Part shown: positions 1 to 7,870 of the stretch, in pieces
Layout: each line of letters opens with the position of its first letter
Numbering within the stretch: position 1 is the first letter of the stretch
Assembly (NCBI GenBank): GCA_050013075.1
Contig: JBEKFZ010000078.1
Location: 1 to 19,062 of the forward strand
DNA: 19,062 nt
Direction of reading: 5' to 3'
Source: JBEKIK01 sp050013075
GTDB lineage: Bacteria > Planctomycetota > Planctomycetia > Pirellulales > Thermoguttaceae
Notes under the pieces: model-generated
Databases searched by the model: none
What the model was told of the DNA's origin: nothing
Seen by the model: only the letters and a program-made list of their open reading frames with translations
Made by a program: the position numbers and the translations under genes

Positions 1-74
1 CAAACGATTCACTGAAATCCCTTTATCACATAGTGTTTTTTACTCTTTCCAGCGTTTTTCAGTAGTTATCGAAA

Positions 75-1133
75 TCATCCTAAATTGGAAACTGGGCTAG
101 TTGGGCATTTTTTAGGAAAGTGCAGATCTAGACACAAGCATAATTTTTTCAATCTAAACTGTGCCAATCCAGTTTTAGTCAAGGTAGGACTACTTATCCA
201 TAGTTCTACAAGCTCATGGAGATCATTCAGATATTTGATTCCATCATCTGAAATCTTAGTATTACGTAGCCATAACTCCCTTATATGATGAGCTGATTGG
301 GTAAGCATCATAAGCCCCTTATCATCAAAGTCTGTATGTCCGAAACTCACCCTATCGAGGTCAGGCATAAGCGTGATTATTGTCGGATGCTGAATATTAT
401 TATGTGCCAATCCAAGAACAGTTATATTTTTTAGATTAGACAAAGGTTCAAGTAGATCATCCGTTAAGTCATCACTAATAAGAACTAGGGATGTCAATTG
501 CTTAAATTGTCCAATCTTTCGCATCTGTTCTTTTGTTAATTGAACGGTTCTTATTTTTAATGACGATAGTCTTGGTATTTCGGCCATCAATTCAAATAAT
601 TCATCTAAATGTTTTATTTGATCTGGAGTATAAGAAAACGGACTACACCCAATCATTTCAACTTCGTAATGAGTTGGATCAAGGCCGTGAAATCGTACAA
701 AACAAACAAAATCTGGGAATCCTGCAAATCTGACTTTTTGAAGCGATATGCTTTCTTTTTTAAAAGTATTTAATTCATCTCTAATCGGCTGGAGTTGTCT
801 TTCCAAATCTTTCCTTTCAGTGATTAGGTTGCTTTTAGCCTTTTCAAGTTCGGCATTACCCTCTTCCAATCTGCTTTTTTCAATTTGCAGTTTATCGGTT
901 GCCAGGCTAAGACGCTCTTGGCGCACATTGAAAATGCCTGTCATCCAGGCAAGCATAATAACGAATATTGCGACTATCACTGCAGTTAAATCTTTCCAGC
1001 CGAACTCCTTAATACTACTTATGAGAGGATGTCGTAACTTATGAACTTCAAGTCGTAGTTTTTCGATTTCGAGATTTGTCCGCTCAGAATCCACAGGAGA
1101 AGCGTCAACTCCATTAGAATGAATATTGGACAT
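75..1133 (-). CDS. Membrane-anchored coiled-coil protein with leucine-rich repeats
   Basis: The 352-residue product has three visible parts. A polar N-terminus is followed by one strongly hydrophobic segment at about residues 49-67 (AVIVAIFVIMLAWM core). A charged, heptad-like Glu/Lys/Leu-rich stretch at about 71-130 looks like a coiled coil. Irregular leucine-rich repeats cover about 187-330; the clearest resembles planctomycete LRRs (ISDDGIKYLNDLHELVELWI). There is no signal peptidase site, so it is probably anchored by the single helix with the LRR part on one side of the membrane; orientation is unknown. The start is the ATG at 1131-1133, with a weak AGG about 7 nt upstream. Function is unknown; LRRs suggest protein binding. 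The gene is visibly more AT-rich than every other gene here, suggesting recent acquisition or relaxed selection. It lies downstream of aceF on the same strand but seems to have its own promoter. Confidence 0.75.
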   Translation of the reverse strand: MSNIHSNGVDASPVDSERTNLEIEKLRLEVHKLRHPLISSIKEFGWKDLTAVIVAIFVIMLAWMTGIFNVRQERLSLATDKLQIEKSRLEEGNAELEKAKSNLITERKDLERQLQPIRDELNTFKKESISLQKVRFAGFPDFVCFVRFHGLDPTHYEVEMIGCSPFSYTPDQIKHLDELFELMAEIPRLSSLKIRTVQLTKEQMRKIGQFKQLTSLVLISDDLTDDLLEPLSNLKNITVLGLAHNNIQHPTIITLMPDLDRVSFGHTDFDDKGLMMLTQSAHHIRELWLRNTKISDDGIKYLNDLHELVELWISSPTLTKTGLAQFRLKKLCLCLDLHFPKKCPTSPVSNLG

Positions 1134-1201
1134 GTTAATACCTAAAATGATTTGGACTCTTAGGTGGAAAAAAGTTCCATCTCAATCGCTCAACCGCAAC
1201 T

Positions 1202-1229
1202 AAGATAATATCTTATATGAAGTTGTCAA
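1202..1229 (-). promoter_or_regulatory. Candidate sigma70-type promoter of the LRR protein gene
   Basis: Read on the minus strand, a perfect TTGACA (1229-1224) is followed after 16 nt by TATCTT (1207-1202, 4 of 6 matches to TATAAT). It lies about 70-100 nt upstream of the LRR gene start in an AT-rich gap, so that gene could be transcribed separately from aceE-aceF. Seen by eye only. Confidence 0.4.
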
Positions 1230-1286
1230 TAATTGATAACGCCCCTGTCTATGTATACCCTGTATGCGCATATCATGCAACCATAT

Positions 1287-2585
1287 CTATATTGCCAACA
1301 ATAATTTGCCCGGATTTTGCAGGAGGTCGATCACGTCGTTTAGGAATCTTGCGGCGGCGGCGCCGTCTACCAGGCGGTGGTCGAAGGATAGGCTTAGGGG
1401 GAGCATCAGGCGGGTTTCGATCTTTTCATCGCGGACCACTGGCAGCCAACGGGAGCGGCCCAGTAGCAAAACGGCTACTTCGGGATGATTGATGATGGGC
1501 GTGCTGTACATGCCGCCGATCGCGCCCATGTTGCTGACCGTGAAAGTGGCGCCGCGGAGGTCATCGACTGAAAACGCCACGGACCGGGCCTTTTGGGCCA
1601 AGGTGTTCAACTGTTGGGCGATCTGGGGGATGCCGAGGCGGTTGATCTTGCGCAATGCGGGTACGACCAGGCCGCGGGGCGTATCGACGGCTATGCCGAT
1701 ATTTATATATTCCTTGTAGATCACCTCTTCCTTTTCGTCGTCAATGCTGGCGTTTAACGTCGGATGTTGCTGCAAGGCCATTGCCACCGCCTTTAGGACG
1801 AAGGGCATGACGGTGAGTTTCACGCCAGCGCCGATGTAACCTTGTGGGATGTTTTTCCGCAGATGCTCCAGGTCGGTTATGTCGGCGTCGTCGAAATTAG
1901 TGACGTGCGGGATGATCGAGGCGGATTTAGTCATCTGGGCAGCGATGGTGCGGCGGATTTTGGGCATCTTTTCGCGGCGGATTTGACCCCAGGCGTCAGA
2001 GCCCGGCTCGCCGGGCGGAATAACGCGCTGGGGCGCGGCCCCGGCAGTAGCCGGCTGGGCTTGCGGCGCGGCGGCGGCCTTGACGTCTTCGGGCGTGATT
2101 CGGCCGCGGGTGCCGGTGCCGGCGACTTGCCGTAGATCGAGGCCCAACTCCCGGGCAATGCGACGCGATGCCGGGCCGGCGGGAATTATGTCCGCAGCCA
2201 CCGGCGAATCGGCAGCAGCAGCCGGCGCTTGCCTGGGGATGGATTTGCTTGCACCGGGAGCGGCTTCGGGCAGCGGTTTGGCGGTTTCCTGCGGGGCAAC
2301 AGTGGGCCGAGCGGGTTTGGGCGGCGGGGAGGCGGCAGGCGTTTCGGCCTCGGACTGAATAGTTAGCAGTGTTTGCCCGACCTTGATCGTTTGGCCCTTT
2401 TTTACGTGAATTTTGGCAATTTTGCCGCCGTAAGGGCAGGGGATTTCCACGACGGCCTTGTCGGTCTCCATTTCCAAAACGCCGTCGTTGGCCGCGATTA
2501 CATCGCCCTCGTGCACCAGAATGTTGACAATATCGCCGCTTTCAATGTTTTCGCCGAGTTCGGGGAGTTTGAAGTCGATGTTCAT
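1287..2585 (-). CDS. aceF: Pyruvate dehydrogenase E2, dihydrolipoyllysine acetyltransferase
   Basis: This is the E2 core of the pyruvate dehydrogenase complex, which moves the acetyl group from lipoamide to CoA. From the ATG at 2585 it has 432 residues. A single N-terminal lipoyl domain covers about 1-77 with the lipoylated lysine in METDKAVVE (K43). A Pro/Ala-rich linker covers about 78-130. The peripheral subunit-binding domain is at about 131-170 (ASRRIARELGLDL, GTGTRGRITPEDV). The catalytic domain is at about 205-432 with the HRLVDG motif (H403, D407). The open frame reaches 25 codons further upstream, but those codons translate one arm of an inverted repeat, while ELGENIESG-type E2 N-termini begin just after the ATG at 2585. 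No clear Shine-Dalgarno precedes that start. It follows aceE by 168 nt. Specificity for pyruvate is inferred from the aceE neighbour. Confidence 0.93.
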   Translation of the reverse strand: MNIDFKLPELGENIESGDIVNILVHEGDVIAANDGVLEMETDKAVVEIPCPYGGKIAKIHVKKGQTIKVGQTLLTIQSEAETPAASPPPKPARPTVAPQETAKPLPEAAPGASKSIPRQAPAAAADSPVAADIIPAGPASRRIARELGLDLRQVAGTGTRGRITPEDVKAAAAPQAQPATAGAAPQRVIPPGEPGSDAWGQIRREKMPKIRRTIAAQMTKSASIIPHVTNFDDADITDLEHLRKNIPQGYIGAGVKLTVMPFVLKAVAMALQQHPTLNASIDDEKEEVIYKEYINIGIAVDTPRGLVVPALRKINRLGIPQIAQQLNTLAQKARSVAFSVDDLRGATFTVSNMGAIGGMYSTPIINHPEVAVLLLGRSRWLPVVRDEKIETRLMLPLSLSFDHRLVDGAAAARFLNDVIDLLQNPGKLLLAI

Positions 2586-2611
2586 ATTATTAAGAATGGA
2601 ATAAAAATGTG

Positions 2612-2736
2612 TTTCTCGCAAAGACGCAAAGACACAAAGCCTATGGAAATTAAAAAACAATTTAATAACAATGATTATTCGTAAGATCGAAAAATTAAAA
2701 TCATAATTCTTTGCATCTTTGCGTCTTTGCGAGAAA
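2612..2736. repeat. Long inverted repeat between aceE and aceF (CGCAAAGACGCAAAG type)
   Basis: Two arms, 2612-2639 and 2709-2736, are reverse complements with 26 of 28 positions matching, separated by 69 nt of AT-rich sequence. The arm core is TCTCGCAAAGACGCAAAG, a word I recognise as a dispersed intergenic repeat of environmental bacteria. In RNA the arms could form a very stable hairpin within the aceE-aceF transcript. Translation of the left arm gives the spurious extension RLCVFASLRE to the aceF frame. Confidence 0.85.
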
Positions 2737-2753
2737 GTGAAATTAGTTACTAT

Positions 2754-5480
2754 TCATACCAAAATCGGATTTGGTTTGTTGATATCGATATCTAAAGTTT
2801 TTATAGCTGATGTTAGTTTATCACGGGGATATTGGCCTTTTTCGGACAATTGATATAGGGCCGCGAGCGCGATGCTTTCGGCGTCGACCTCGAAAAAGCG
2901 GCGAAGTTCCTTGCGGGCTTCACTGCGGCCGAATCCGTCGGCGCCCAGCACGGCATAATCGGGACCGACCCAGGAGGAAATGCTAAGGGGCACTGCGCTT
3001 ACATAATCGGATGCGGCCACGATCAGGCCGGAATCGCCTTCCAGGACATTAGTTATGTATGGTTTGCGCGGGGTTTCGTTGGGATGCAGGCGGTTCCAAT
3101 GATCCGCGTCTCGGCCGTCCATATACAGGGCTTTATAACTGGTCACGCTATAGACCGTACTGGAAACGTCAAAAAGTTTTTCGAGCAACTCCTGTGCCCT
3201 GAGCGTTTCGCGGAGGATAGCACCGCTGCCGAACAGGCGGACTTTCGCTTTATTCAGCCCCAGATCGCGTTGGGAGAGTTTATAAATTCCGCGGCAGATT
3301 CCCTCGGTCGAGCCCATGGGCAGAATGGGCATGGCGTAGTTTTCGTTCATCAGGGTGATGTAATAGAAGACGTCCTGCTCTTCGTAATACATCCGACGCA
3401 GTCCGTCGAGCACGATTACCGCCATTTCATAGGCATAACATGGATCGTACGCCCGTAGGTTCGGATAGGCCAGGGCAAAGAGGTGACTGTTGCCGTCTTG
3501 ATGTTGCAGCCCTTCGCCTGCCAGCGTAGTTCGCCCGGCAGTTCCGCCCAGGACGAATCCGCGGCAGCGCATGTCGCCGGCGGCCCAAATCAGGTCGCCT
3601 ATGCGCTGGAAACCGAACATCGAGTAATAGATGAAAAACGGGATCATGCTGACTGCGTGGCTGGAATGGGAACTGGCGGCGGCAATGAACGACGACATGG
3701 AGCCGGCCTCGGTGATGCCCTCCTCGAGGATTTGGCCGTTTTTCGCCTCGCGGTAATAAAGGATGGTATCGGAATCGACCGGTTCGTACAGTTGGCCCAC
3801 GTGCGAATAGATGCCGACCTGGCGAAAGAGCGATTCCATGCCGAAGGTGCGGGCCTCGTCGGGCACGATGGGCACGATGTAACGGCCGATGTTTTTGTCG
3901 CGCAGCAGGTGCGTGAGCAATCGCACAAAGGCCATCGTGCTTGAGACCTCGCGTCCTTCGCTGCCGGCGAAGTATTCGGCGAAATCCTCCCATTTCGGCG
4001 GTTTGAGCTTTATGGTGGGCGAACGCCGGCGGGGCACGAAACCGGCCAATGCCCGGCGACGCTCGTTTAGATACAGCATTTCCGGGCTGTCTTGGGGCGG
4101 TTTGTAAAATTCGGCATGGGCGGCGGCCTCGTCGTTTATTGGAATGTCGAAGCGGCGGCGGAATTCGACCAATTCCTGTTCGTTGAGTTTTTTCTGCTGA
4201 TGCGTTACGTTGCGCCCTTCGCCTGTCTCGCCCAATCCGTAACCTTTGATGGTATGGGCCAGGATGACGGTGGGCGAGCCGCGGTGTTCGACGGCGGCTT
4301 TGTAAGCGGCGTAAACTTTCAGCGGATCGTGCCCGCCGCGGTTGAGTTTCAGGATTTGCTCGTCGCTTAAGTCGGCGACTAATTCTTTCAGGCGCGGATC
4401 GACGCCGAAAAAATGCTCACGGATATAAGCCCCGGAACTGACCGTATATTTTTGAAATTGGCCGTCGACGACCTCGCCCATGCGGCGGACCAGGAGTCCA
4501 TCCTTGTCCTTGGCCAAGAGCGGATCCCAAGCGGAGCCCCAAATTACTTTTATCACGTTCCAGCCGGCCCCGCGGAAGGCCCCTTCCAATTCCTGAATGA
4601 TTTTGCCGTTGCCGCGAACAGGTCCGTCCAGGCGTTGGAGATTGCAGTTTATGACGAAGATCAGGTTATCGAGTTGTTCGCGCGCGGCCAGGTTGATGGC
4701 CCCCAGCGATTCGGGCTCGTCGCACTCGCCGTCGCCCAGGAAGGCCCAAACCCGGGAGGCCTCGGCGTCGGGCTTTATGCCTCTATCCACAAGATAATGG
4801 TTAAAACGCGCCTGATAAATCGCCATGATCGGCCCCAAGCCCATCGACACGGTGGGAAACTCCCAGAAATCGGGCATCAGCCAGGGATGCGGATAAGAAG
4901 ACAGGCCCGGTGTGGGTTGCAATTCGCGGCGGAAATTTTTCAGATGTTCTTCGCTAAGCCGTCCCAAGAGAAACGCCCGGGCGTAAATTCCCGGCGCGGC
5001 ATGACCCTGGAAATAGACCTGATCGGGCGGCAGGGGGCCTTCTTTTCCGCGGATGAAGTGATTGAAAGCCACTTCGTACAAGGTGGCTGCCGAGGCGTAG
5101 GTGGAAATGTGCCCGCCGATGCCGTGACTTTCCTTGTTCGCCCGGACCACCATGGCCATGGCGTTCCAGCGAATGATGCTTTTTATGCGGCGTTCGATTT
5201 CCCGGTCGCCGGGATATTCCGGCTGATCCTCGACCGCAATGGTGTTTACATAGGGAGTGGTCGAAGTGCCCGTAAATTTTACGTTGCGTAGAAATGCCTG
5301 GTGTTTCAACCGCGTCAGAAGATAAGCGGCACGCTGGGGTCCGGCCGTGGAAATGACGTAGTCCAAGGCATCGAGCCATTCGGTCGTTTCCCGCGGATCG
5401 TCGTCCTGGGTGAGCATCGGCATCAGTCCGCCGGGCAAGGTGCCGTCCGGTAATATATCTGGTTTTGTCGGGTCTTTCAT
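2754..5480 (-). CDS. aceE: Pyruvate dehydrogenase E1, homodimeric type
   Basis: This is the thiamine-diphosphate-dependent decarboxylase that feeds acetyl groups to the E2 lipoyl domain. At 908 residues it has the length of single-chain E1 (E. coli AceE is similar), not the alpha/beta type. Visible signatures are FQGHAAPGIYARAFL, the ThDP motif GDGECDEPES (about 249-258) ending in NCNLQRLDGPVRGN (N278), and TIKGYGLGETGEGRNVTHQQKK with the loop histidine at about 427. The chosen start is the ATG at 5480 (MKDPTKPD), because GGAG sits 4-5 nt upstream; the frame opens 15 codons earlier, but that part lies in palindromic repeats. It is the first gene of an apparent aceE-aceF unit. No lpd (E3) is in the window, so E3 must be encoded elsewhere. 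Confidence 0.96.
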   Translation of the reverse strand: MKDPTKPDILPDGTLPGGLMPMLTQDDDPRETTEWLDALDYVISTAGPQRAAYLLTRLKHQAFLRNVKFTGTSTTPYVNTIAVEDQPEYPGDREIERRIKSIIRWNAMAMVVRANKESHGIGGHISTYASAATLYEVAFNHFIRGKEGPLPPDQVYFQGHAAPGIYARAFLLGRLSEEHLKNFRRELQPTPGLSSYPHPWLMPDFWEFPTVSMGLGPIMAIYQARFNHYLVDRGIKPDAEASRVWAFLGDGECDEPESLGAINLAAREQLDNLIFVINCNLQRLDGPVRGNGKIIQELEGAFRGAGWNVIKVIWGSAWDPLLAKDKDGLLVRRMGEVVDGQFQKYTVSSGAYIREHFFGVDPRLKELVADLSDEQILKLNRGGHDPLKVYAAYKAAVEHRGSPTVILAHTIKGYGLGETGEGRNVTHQQKKLNEQELVEFRRRFDIPINDEAAAHAEFYKPPQDSPEMLYLNERRRALAGFVPRRRSPTIKLKPPKWEDFAEYFAGSEGREVSSTMAFVRLLTHLLRDKNIGRYIVPIVPDEARTFGMESLFRQVGIYSHVGQLYEPVDSDTILYYREAKNGQILEEGITEAGSMSSFIAAASSHSSHAVSMIPFFIYYSMFGFQRIGDLIWAAGDMRCRGFVLGGTAGRTTLAGEGLQHQDGNSHLFALAYPNLRAYDPCYAYEMAVIVLDGLRRMYYEEQDVFYYITLMNENYAMPILPMGSTEGICRGIYKLSQRDLGLNKAKVRLFGSGAILRETLRAQELLEKLFDVSSTVYSVTSYKALYMDGRDADHWNRLHPNETPRKPYITNVLEGDSGLIVAASDYVSAVPLSISSWVGPDYAVLGADGFGRSEARKELRRFFEVDAESIALAALYQLSEKGQYPRDKLTSAIKTLDIDINKPNPILV

Positions 5481-5491
5481 AATTCTCCGCT

Positions 5492-5567
5492 CTCCCGCCG
5501 GGAGCAAACAAAATTCTTTTCCCACCGGGAGCCAGCAAAATTCATCCCCTCTCCCACCGGGAGAGGG
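5492..5567. repeat. Palindromic repeat cluster upstream of aceE
   Basis: Three palindromes follow one another: CTCCCGCCGGGAG (5492-5504), CCCACCGGGAG (5521-5531) and CCCTCTCCC-ACC-GGGAGAGGG (5547-5567, a perfect 9-bp stem with a 3-nt loop). The first two are each followed by a CAAAATTC-like tail, so they are imperfect direct copies about 28 nt apart. The last continues into GTAAGGGTGAGGGC, a word known from dispersed bacterial intergenic repeats. The cluster lies in the probable aceE leader, immediately before its ribosome-binding site. Confidence 0.7.
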
Positions 5568-5690
5568 TAAGGGTGAGGGCTATAAAAAAACAATATCTGT
5601 GAGATAATCCTCAGATAATCATGTATATTCTATTCATTAAGTTAATTCTGACTATTGGCGCAACACATAAAATATAAAGGAGACAAATTC

Positions 5691-7034
5691 GTGGCGGAAC
5701 CGATTATAACCGTTTCAGGATTGCGGGGAATTGTCGGCCAGACACTTACTCCGGACGTGGCCGTGCGCTATGTCACGGCCTTTGCCGCCATTGCGCCGCC
5801 GGGCGATATTCTTATCGGGCGCGACAGCCGGCCGTCGGGAAATATGCTGTCCCGGGCGATTCAGGCGGGCTTGCAGGCCGTGGGACGCAACACCACAGAC
5901 GGCGGAATCATGGCAACGCCGACCGTGGGCGTGCAAGTTATGACTTGCCGGGCGGCCGGGGGCATACAGATCACAGCCAGCCATAATCCGTCGCCCTATA
6001 ACGGGCTGAAACTATTTTCCGCACAGGGACGTGTTATCCCGTCCGGATTGGGACAACAAGTGCTGGAGCGATATCGAACCGCCAAACCGGATCGGGTTTC
6101 GCACGACAAGTTGGGCGCAGGTCTCCGTTGTGAAGATGCCGTCAGCGCTCATTTATCGGCGGTTTTAGCAATTGTCGACGTTGAGCGGATCCGGCGGCGG
6201 CGTTTCCGAGTGGTTTTGGATTCCAATCACGGGGCCGGGGGAACTTTGGGACGGCGGTTGCTCGACGAACTTGGATGCAATCTGACGATACTAGGCGAGG
6301 AGCCCAATGGCCTGTTCGCCCACCTGCCCGAGCCGATCGCCGAAAATCTCGCCGGTGTGCTAAAGGCCGTGCCCGAAGCCGGGGCCGACATCGGCTTTTG
6401 CCAGGACCCGGACGCCGACCGGGTGGGCGTAATCGACGAAACCGGGCGCTATATCGGCGAAGAATACACAATGGCCCTGTGCGCGGACCACGTGCTGCGG
6501 CATCGAAAGGGTCCGATCGTGACGAACTGCTCGAGCAGCCGGATGTCGGAGGATTTGGCCGAAAAATACGGCGTGCCGTTTTATCGTTCGGCAGTGGGCG
6601 AAGCTAATGTGGTGGATGCGATGCTGGCCCACAATGCGATCTTCGGCGGCGAAGGCAACGGCGGCCCCATCGATCCGCGAGTGGTGTTGGTCCGCGACAG
6701 TTTCGCCGGCATGGCTTTGATCCTGGACGCCTTGGCCGAGCGGGAAATGAAGATCAGCGAAATTGCCGGTGAACTGCCGCATTACGAAATTGTAAAGACC
6801 AAGATCGCCCTGCCGCTGGAAAAAATACCCGCCGCTTTGGACGCGTTGGAAAAACACTTTTCCGACGCCAAAGCCGACCGCCTCGACGGCCTGCGCCTGG
6901 ATTGGCCCGGCCGCTGGCTTCTGGTCCGCGGGAGCAATACCGAGCCTATAGTCCGGGCCGTGGCCGAGGCGCCCACGGCAGCCGAAGCCGCTAAATTATG
7001 CAAATCCGCGGCAGAGGTGTTGGGAAAGATATAG
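5691..7034 (+). CDS. Alpha-D-phosphohexomutase (phosphomannomutase/phosphoglucosamine mutase type)
   Basis: The enzyme interconverts hexose 1- and 6-phosphates through a phosphoserine. The 447-residue product has all four family signatures: the active serine in GIQITASHNPSPYNGLK (S97), the Mg-binding loop DPDADR (D239, D241, D243), the sugar-specificity loop GEGNGGPID, and the phosphate-binding loop RGSNTEPIVR near the C-terminus. The start is GTG 5691, preceded by AAAGGAG with 8-nt spacing; the TTG-initiated frame 12 codons upstream has no such support. The N-terminus (ITVSGLRGIVGQTLTP) resembles generic PMM/PGM enzymes more than classic GlmM (FGTDGIRG), so the substrate, glucosamine-, mannose- or glucose-phosphate, is undecided. 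It is divergent from aceE, with about 210 nt between starts. Confidence 0.92.
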   Translation: MAEPIITVSGLRGIVGQTLTPDVAVRYVTAFAAIAPPGDILIGRDSRPSGNMLSRAIQAGLQAVGRNTTDGGIMATPTVGVQVMTCRAAGGIQITASHNPSPYNGLKLFSAQGRVIPSGLGQQVLERYRTAKPDRVSHDKLGAGLRCEDAVSAHLSAVLAIVDVERIRRRRFRVVLDSNHGAGGTLGRRLLDELGCNLTILGEEPNGLFAHLPEPIAENLAGVLKAVPEAGADIGFCQDPDADRVGVIDETGRYIGEEYTMALCADHVLRHRKGPIVTNCSSSRMSEDLAEKYGVPFYRSAVGEANVVDAMLAHNAIFGGEGNGGPIDPRVVLVRDSFAGMALILDALAEREMKISEIAGELPHYEIVKTKIALPLEKIPAALDALEKHFSDAKADRLDGLRLDWPGRWLLVRGSNTEPIVRAVAEAPTAAEAAKLCKSAAEVLGKI

Positions 7035-7087
7035 AAAATGATCTTATGATTTTTTATGGTGAAGATTGAGCTATTTATTCCGATCAA

Positions 7088-7132
7088 GTCCCGTAGGGAC
7101 GACCGACGTTAGCCCAGCGATTCATCGCTGGG
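7088..7132 (+). repeat. Left composite palindrome (hairpins A and B)
   Basis: Hairpin A: GTCCC (7088-7092), GTA loop, GGGAC (7096-7100). Hairpin B: CCCAGCGAT (7113-7121), TC, ATCGCTGGG (7124-7132), a perfect 9-bp stem. The sequence TTAG precedes hairpin B. The right end of the island carries the reverse complement of this arrangement, differing mainly in the short spacer between the two hairpins. Confidence 0.85.
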
Positions 7133-7173
7133 TGGACAATTACACAACAAACACTTTCTCTTCCAACCTTTTT

Positions 7174-7190
7174 CCGTCCCGTAGGGACGG
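7174..7190 (+). repeat. Internal REP-like hairpin A, copy 1
   Basis: CCGTCCC (7174-7180), loop GTA, GGGACGG (7184-7190), then TTGAAACT. It lies about 38 nt upstream of the truncated transposase start at 7228. The flank TTGAA is shared with the right-hand copies when these are read in reverse. Confidence 0.85.
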
Positions 7191-7227
7191 TTGAAACTGG
7201 GCAATAACAATACCATGAGGGGCAATC

Positions 7228-7312
7228 ATGGCGCATTCATTTGTCAGCGGACTCTTCCATTGTGCTTTCAGCACCAAGGGTCGTCGAAAAATAATCACTC
7301 CGGAACTGCAAG
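7228..7312 (+). pseudogene. Truncated 5' copy of the transposase gene
   Basis: This is the first 28 codons (MAHSFVSGLFHCAFSTKG...) of the transposase, identical to the start of the intact gene at 7410 and with the same ribosome-binding site. After the duplication junction the frame runs on through repeated leader sequence and stops at 7476, giving an 82-residue peptide without the HUH motif or catalytic tyrosine. It is probably non-functional, though its translation would run across and overlap the start of the intact gene in another frame. Confidence 0.85.
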
Positions 7313-7355
7313 GGTGGACAATTACACAACAAACACTTTCTCTTTCAACCTTTTT

Positions 7356-7372
7356 CCGTCCCGTAGGGACGG
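7356..7372 (+). repeat. Internal REP-like hairpin A, copy 2
   Basis: CCGTCCC (7356-7362), loop GTA, GGGACGG (7366-7372); this is the duplicate of the hairpin at 7174-7190. Here the preceding TTTCAACC is a perfect complement of the following GGTTGAAA, so an alternative longer stem is possible; copy 1 has one mismatch (TTCCAACC). It sits about 38 nt upstream of the intact transposase start. Confidence 0.85.
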
Positions 7373-7409
7373 TTGAAACTGGGCAACAACAATACCATGA
7401 GGGGCAATC

Positions 7410-7862
7410 ATGGCGCATTCATTTGTCAGCGGACTCTTCCATTGTGCTTTCAGCACCAAGGGTCGTCGAAAAATAATCACTCCGGAACTGCAAGACCGAC
7501 TCTGGCCATATATGGGCGGCATTGTCCGGGAAAACGGCATGAAGGCATTGGCAATCGGAGGCGTGGACGATCATGTTCATTTATTGATTGCGATATCATC
7601 AACTCTATCCGTTGCCAAGGCATTACAACTCGTCAAAGGGGCATCGTCTAAATGGGTGCATGAGACATTTCCCAAACACCAACTATTTTCCTGGCAAGAA
7701 GGCTATGGAGCCTTTAGCGTCGGGATATCGCAGGTCGATCGGACAGTCGCATACATCCAAGCCCAAGCAGAGCATCATCGAAAACTGACATTTCAAGAAG
7801 AATTTATACGGATATTAAAGAAACACGGAATCGAATACGACGAGCGATATATTTGGGCTTGA
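7410..7862 (+). CDS. IS200/REP-associated Y1 HUH transposase
   Basis: The 150-residue product belongs to the Y1 (IS200-like, RAYT) transposases, which nick single-stranded DNA at hairpins and form a 5'-phosphotyrosine link. The HUH motif is DDHVHLL (H55, H57). The helix TVAYIQAQAEHH supplies Y115 and Q119, with the Y-x3-Q spacing of IS608 TnpA (Y127/Q131). The start MAHSF and the end KHGIEYDERYIW match the usual limits of this family, so the protein appears full-length and intact. The ATG at 7410 has GAGGGG upstream with 5-nt spacing. No TnpB/IscB partner is present. The surrounding hairpins are the likely substrate, which points to a REP-associated role rather than a classic IS200. Confidence 0.92.
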   Translation: MAHSFVSGLFHCAFSTKGRRKIITPELQDRLWPYMGGIVRENGMKALAIGGVDDHVHLLIAISSTLSVAKALQLVKGASSKWVHETFPKHQLFSWQEGYGAFSVGISQVDRTVAYIQAQAEHHRKLTFQEEFIRILKKHGIEYDERYIWA

Positions 7863-7870
7863 ACTTCAAT

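Larger units (their letters stand above)
7130..7494 (+). repeat. 182-bp tandem direct duplication of transposase leader and 5' end
   Basis: Positions 7130-7312 are repeated at 7312-7494 with a period of 182 bp. I found only two differences by eye: CTTCC/CTTTC at about 7162/7344 and CAATAAC/CAACAAC at about 7205/7387. Each copy holds a hairpin A, the leader, a GAGGGG ribosome-binding site, the ATG and the first 28 codons of the transposase. The left boundary coincides with the 3' foot of hairpin B (GGG at 7130-7132). The near identity means the event is recent. Confidence 0.93.

Noticed and set aside
1134..1286. tRNA or small RNA genes in intergenic gaps
   Set aside because: No T-loop GTTCRANNC with acceptor pairing was seen here or in the other gaps; not a substitute for a covariance-model search.
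2586..2660. Upstream start for aceF adding 25 residues
   Set aside because: The extra codons translate an inverted-repeat arm and precede the canonical E2 N-terminus; start moved to 2585.
4413..5291. Open frame of 292 codons on the plus strand within aceE
   Set aside because: Antisense shadow of a GC-rich, strongly supported aceE; no family motifs and no ribosome-binding site.
5481..5525. Upstream start for aceE adding 15 residues
   Set aside because: It lies in palindromic repeat DNA; the ATG at 5480 has a proper GGAG site.
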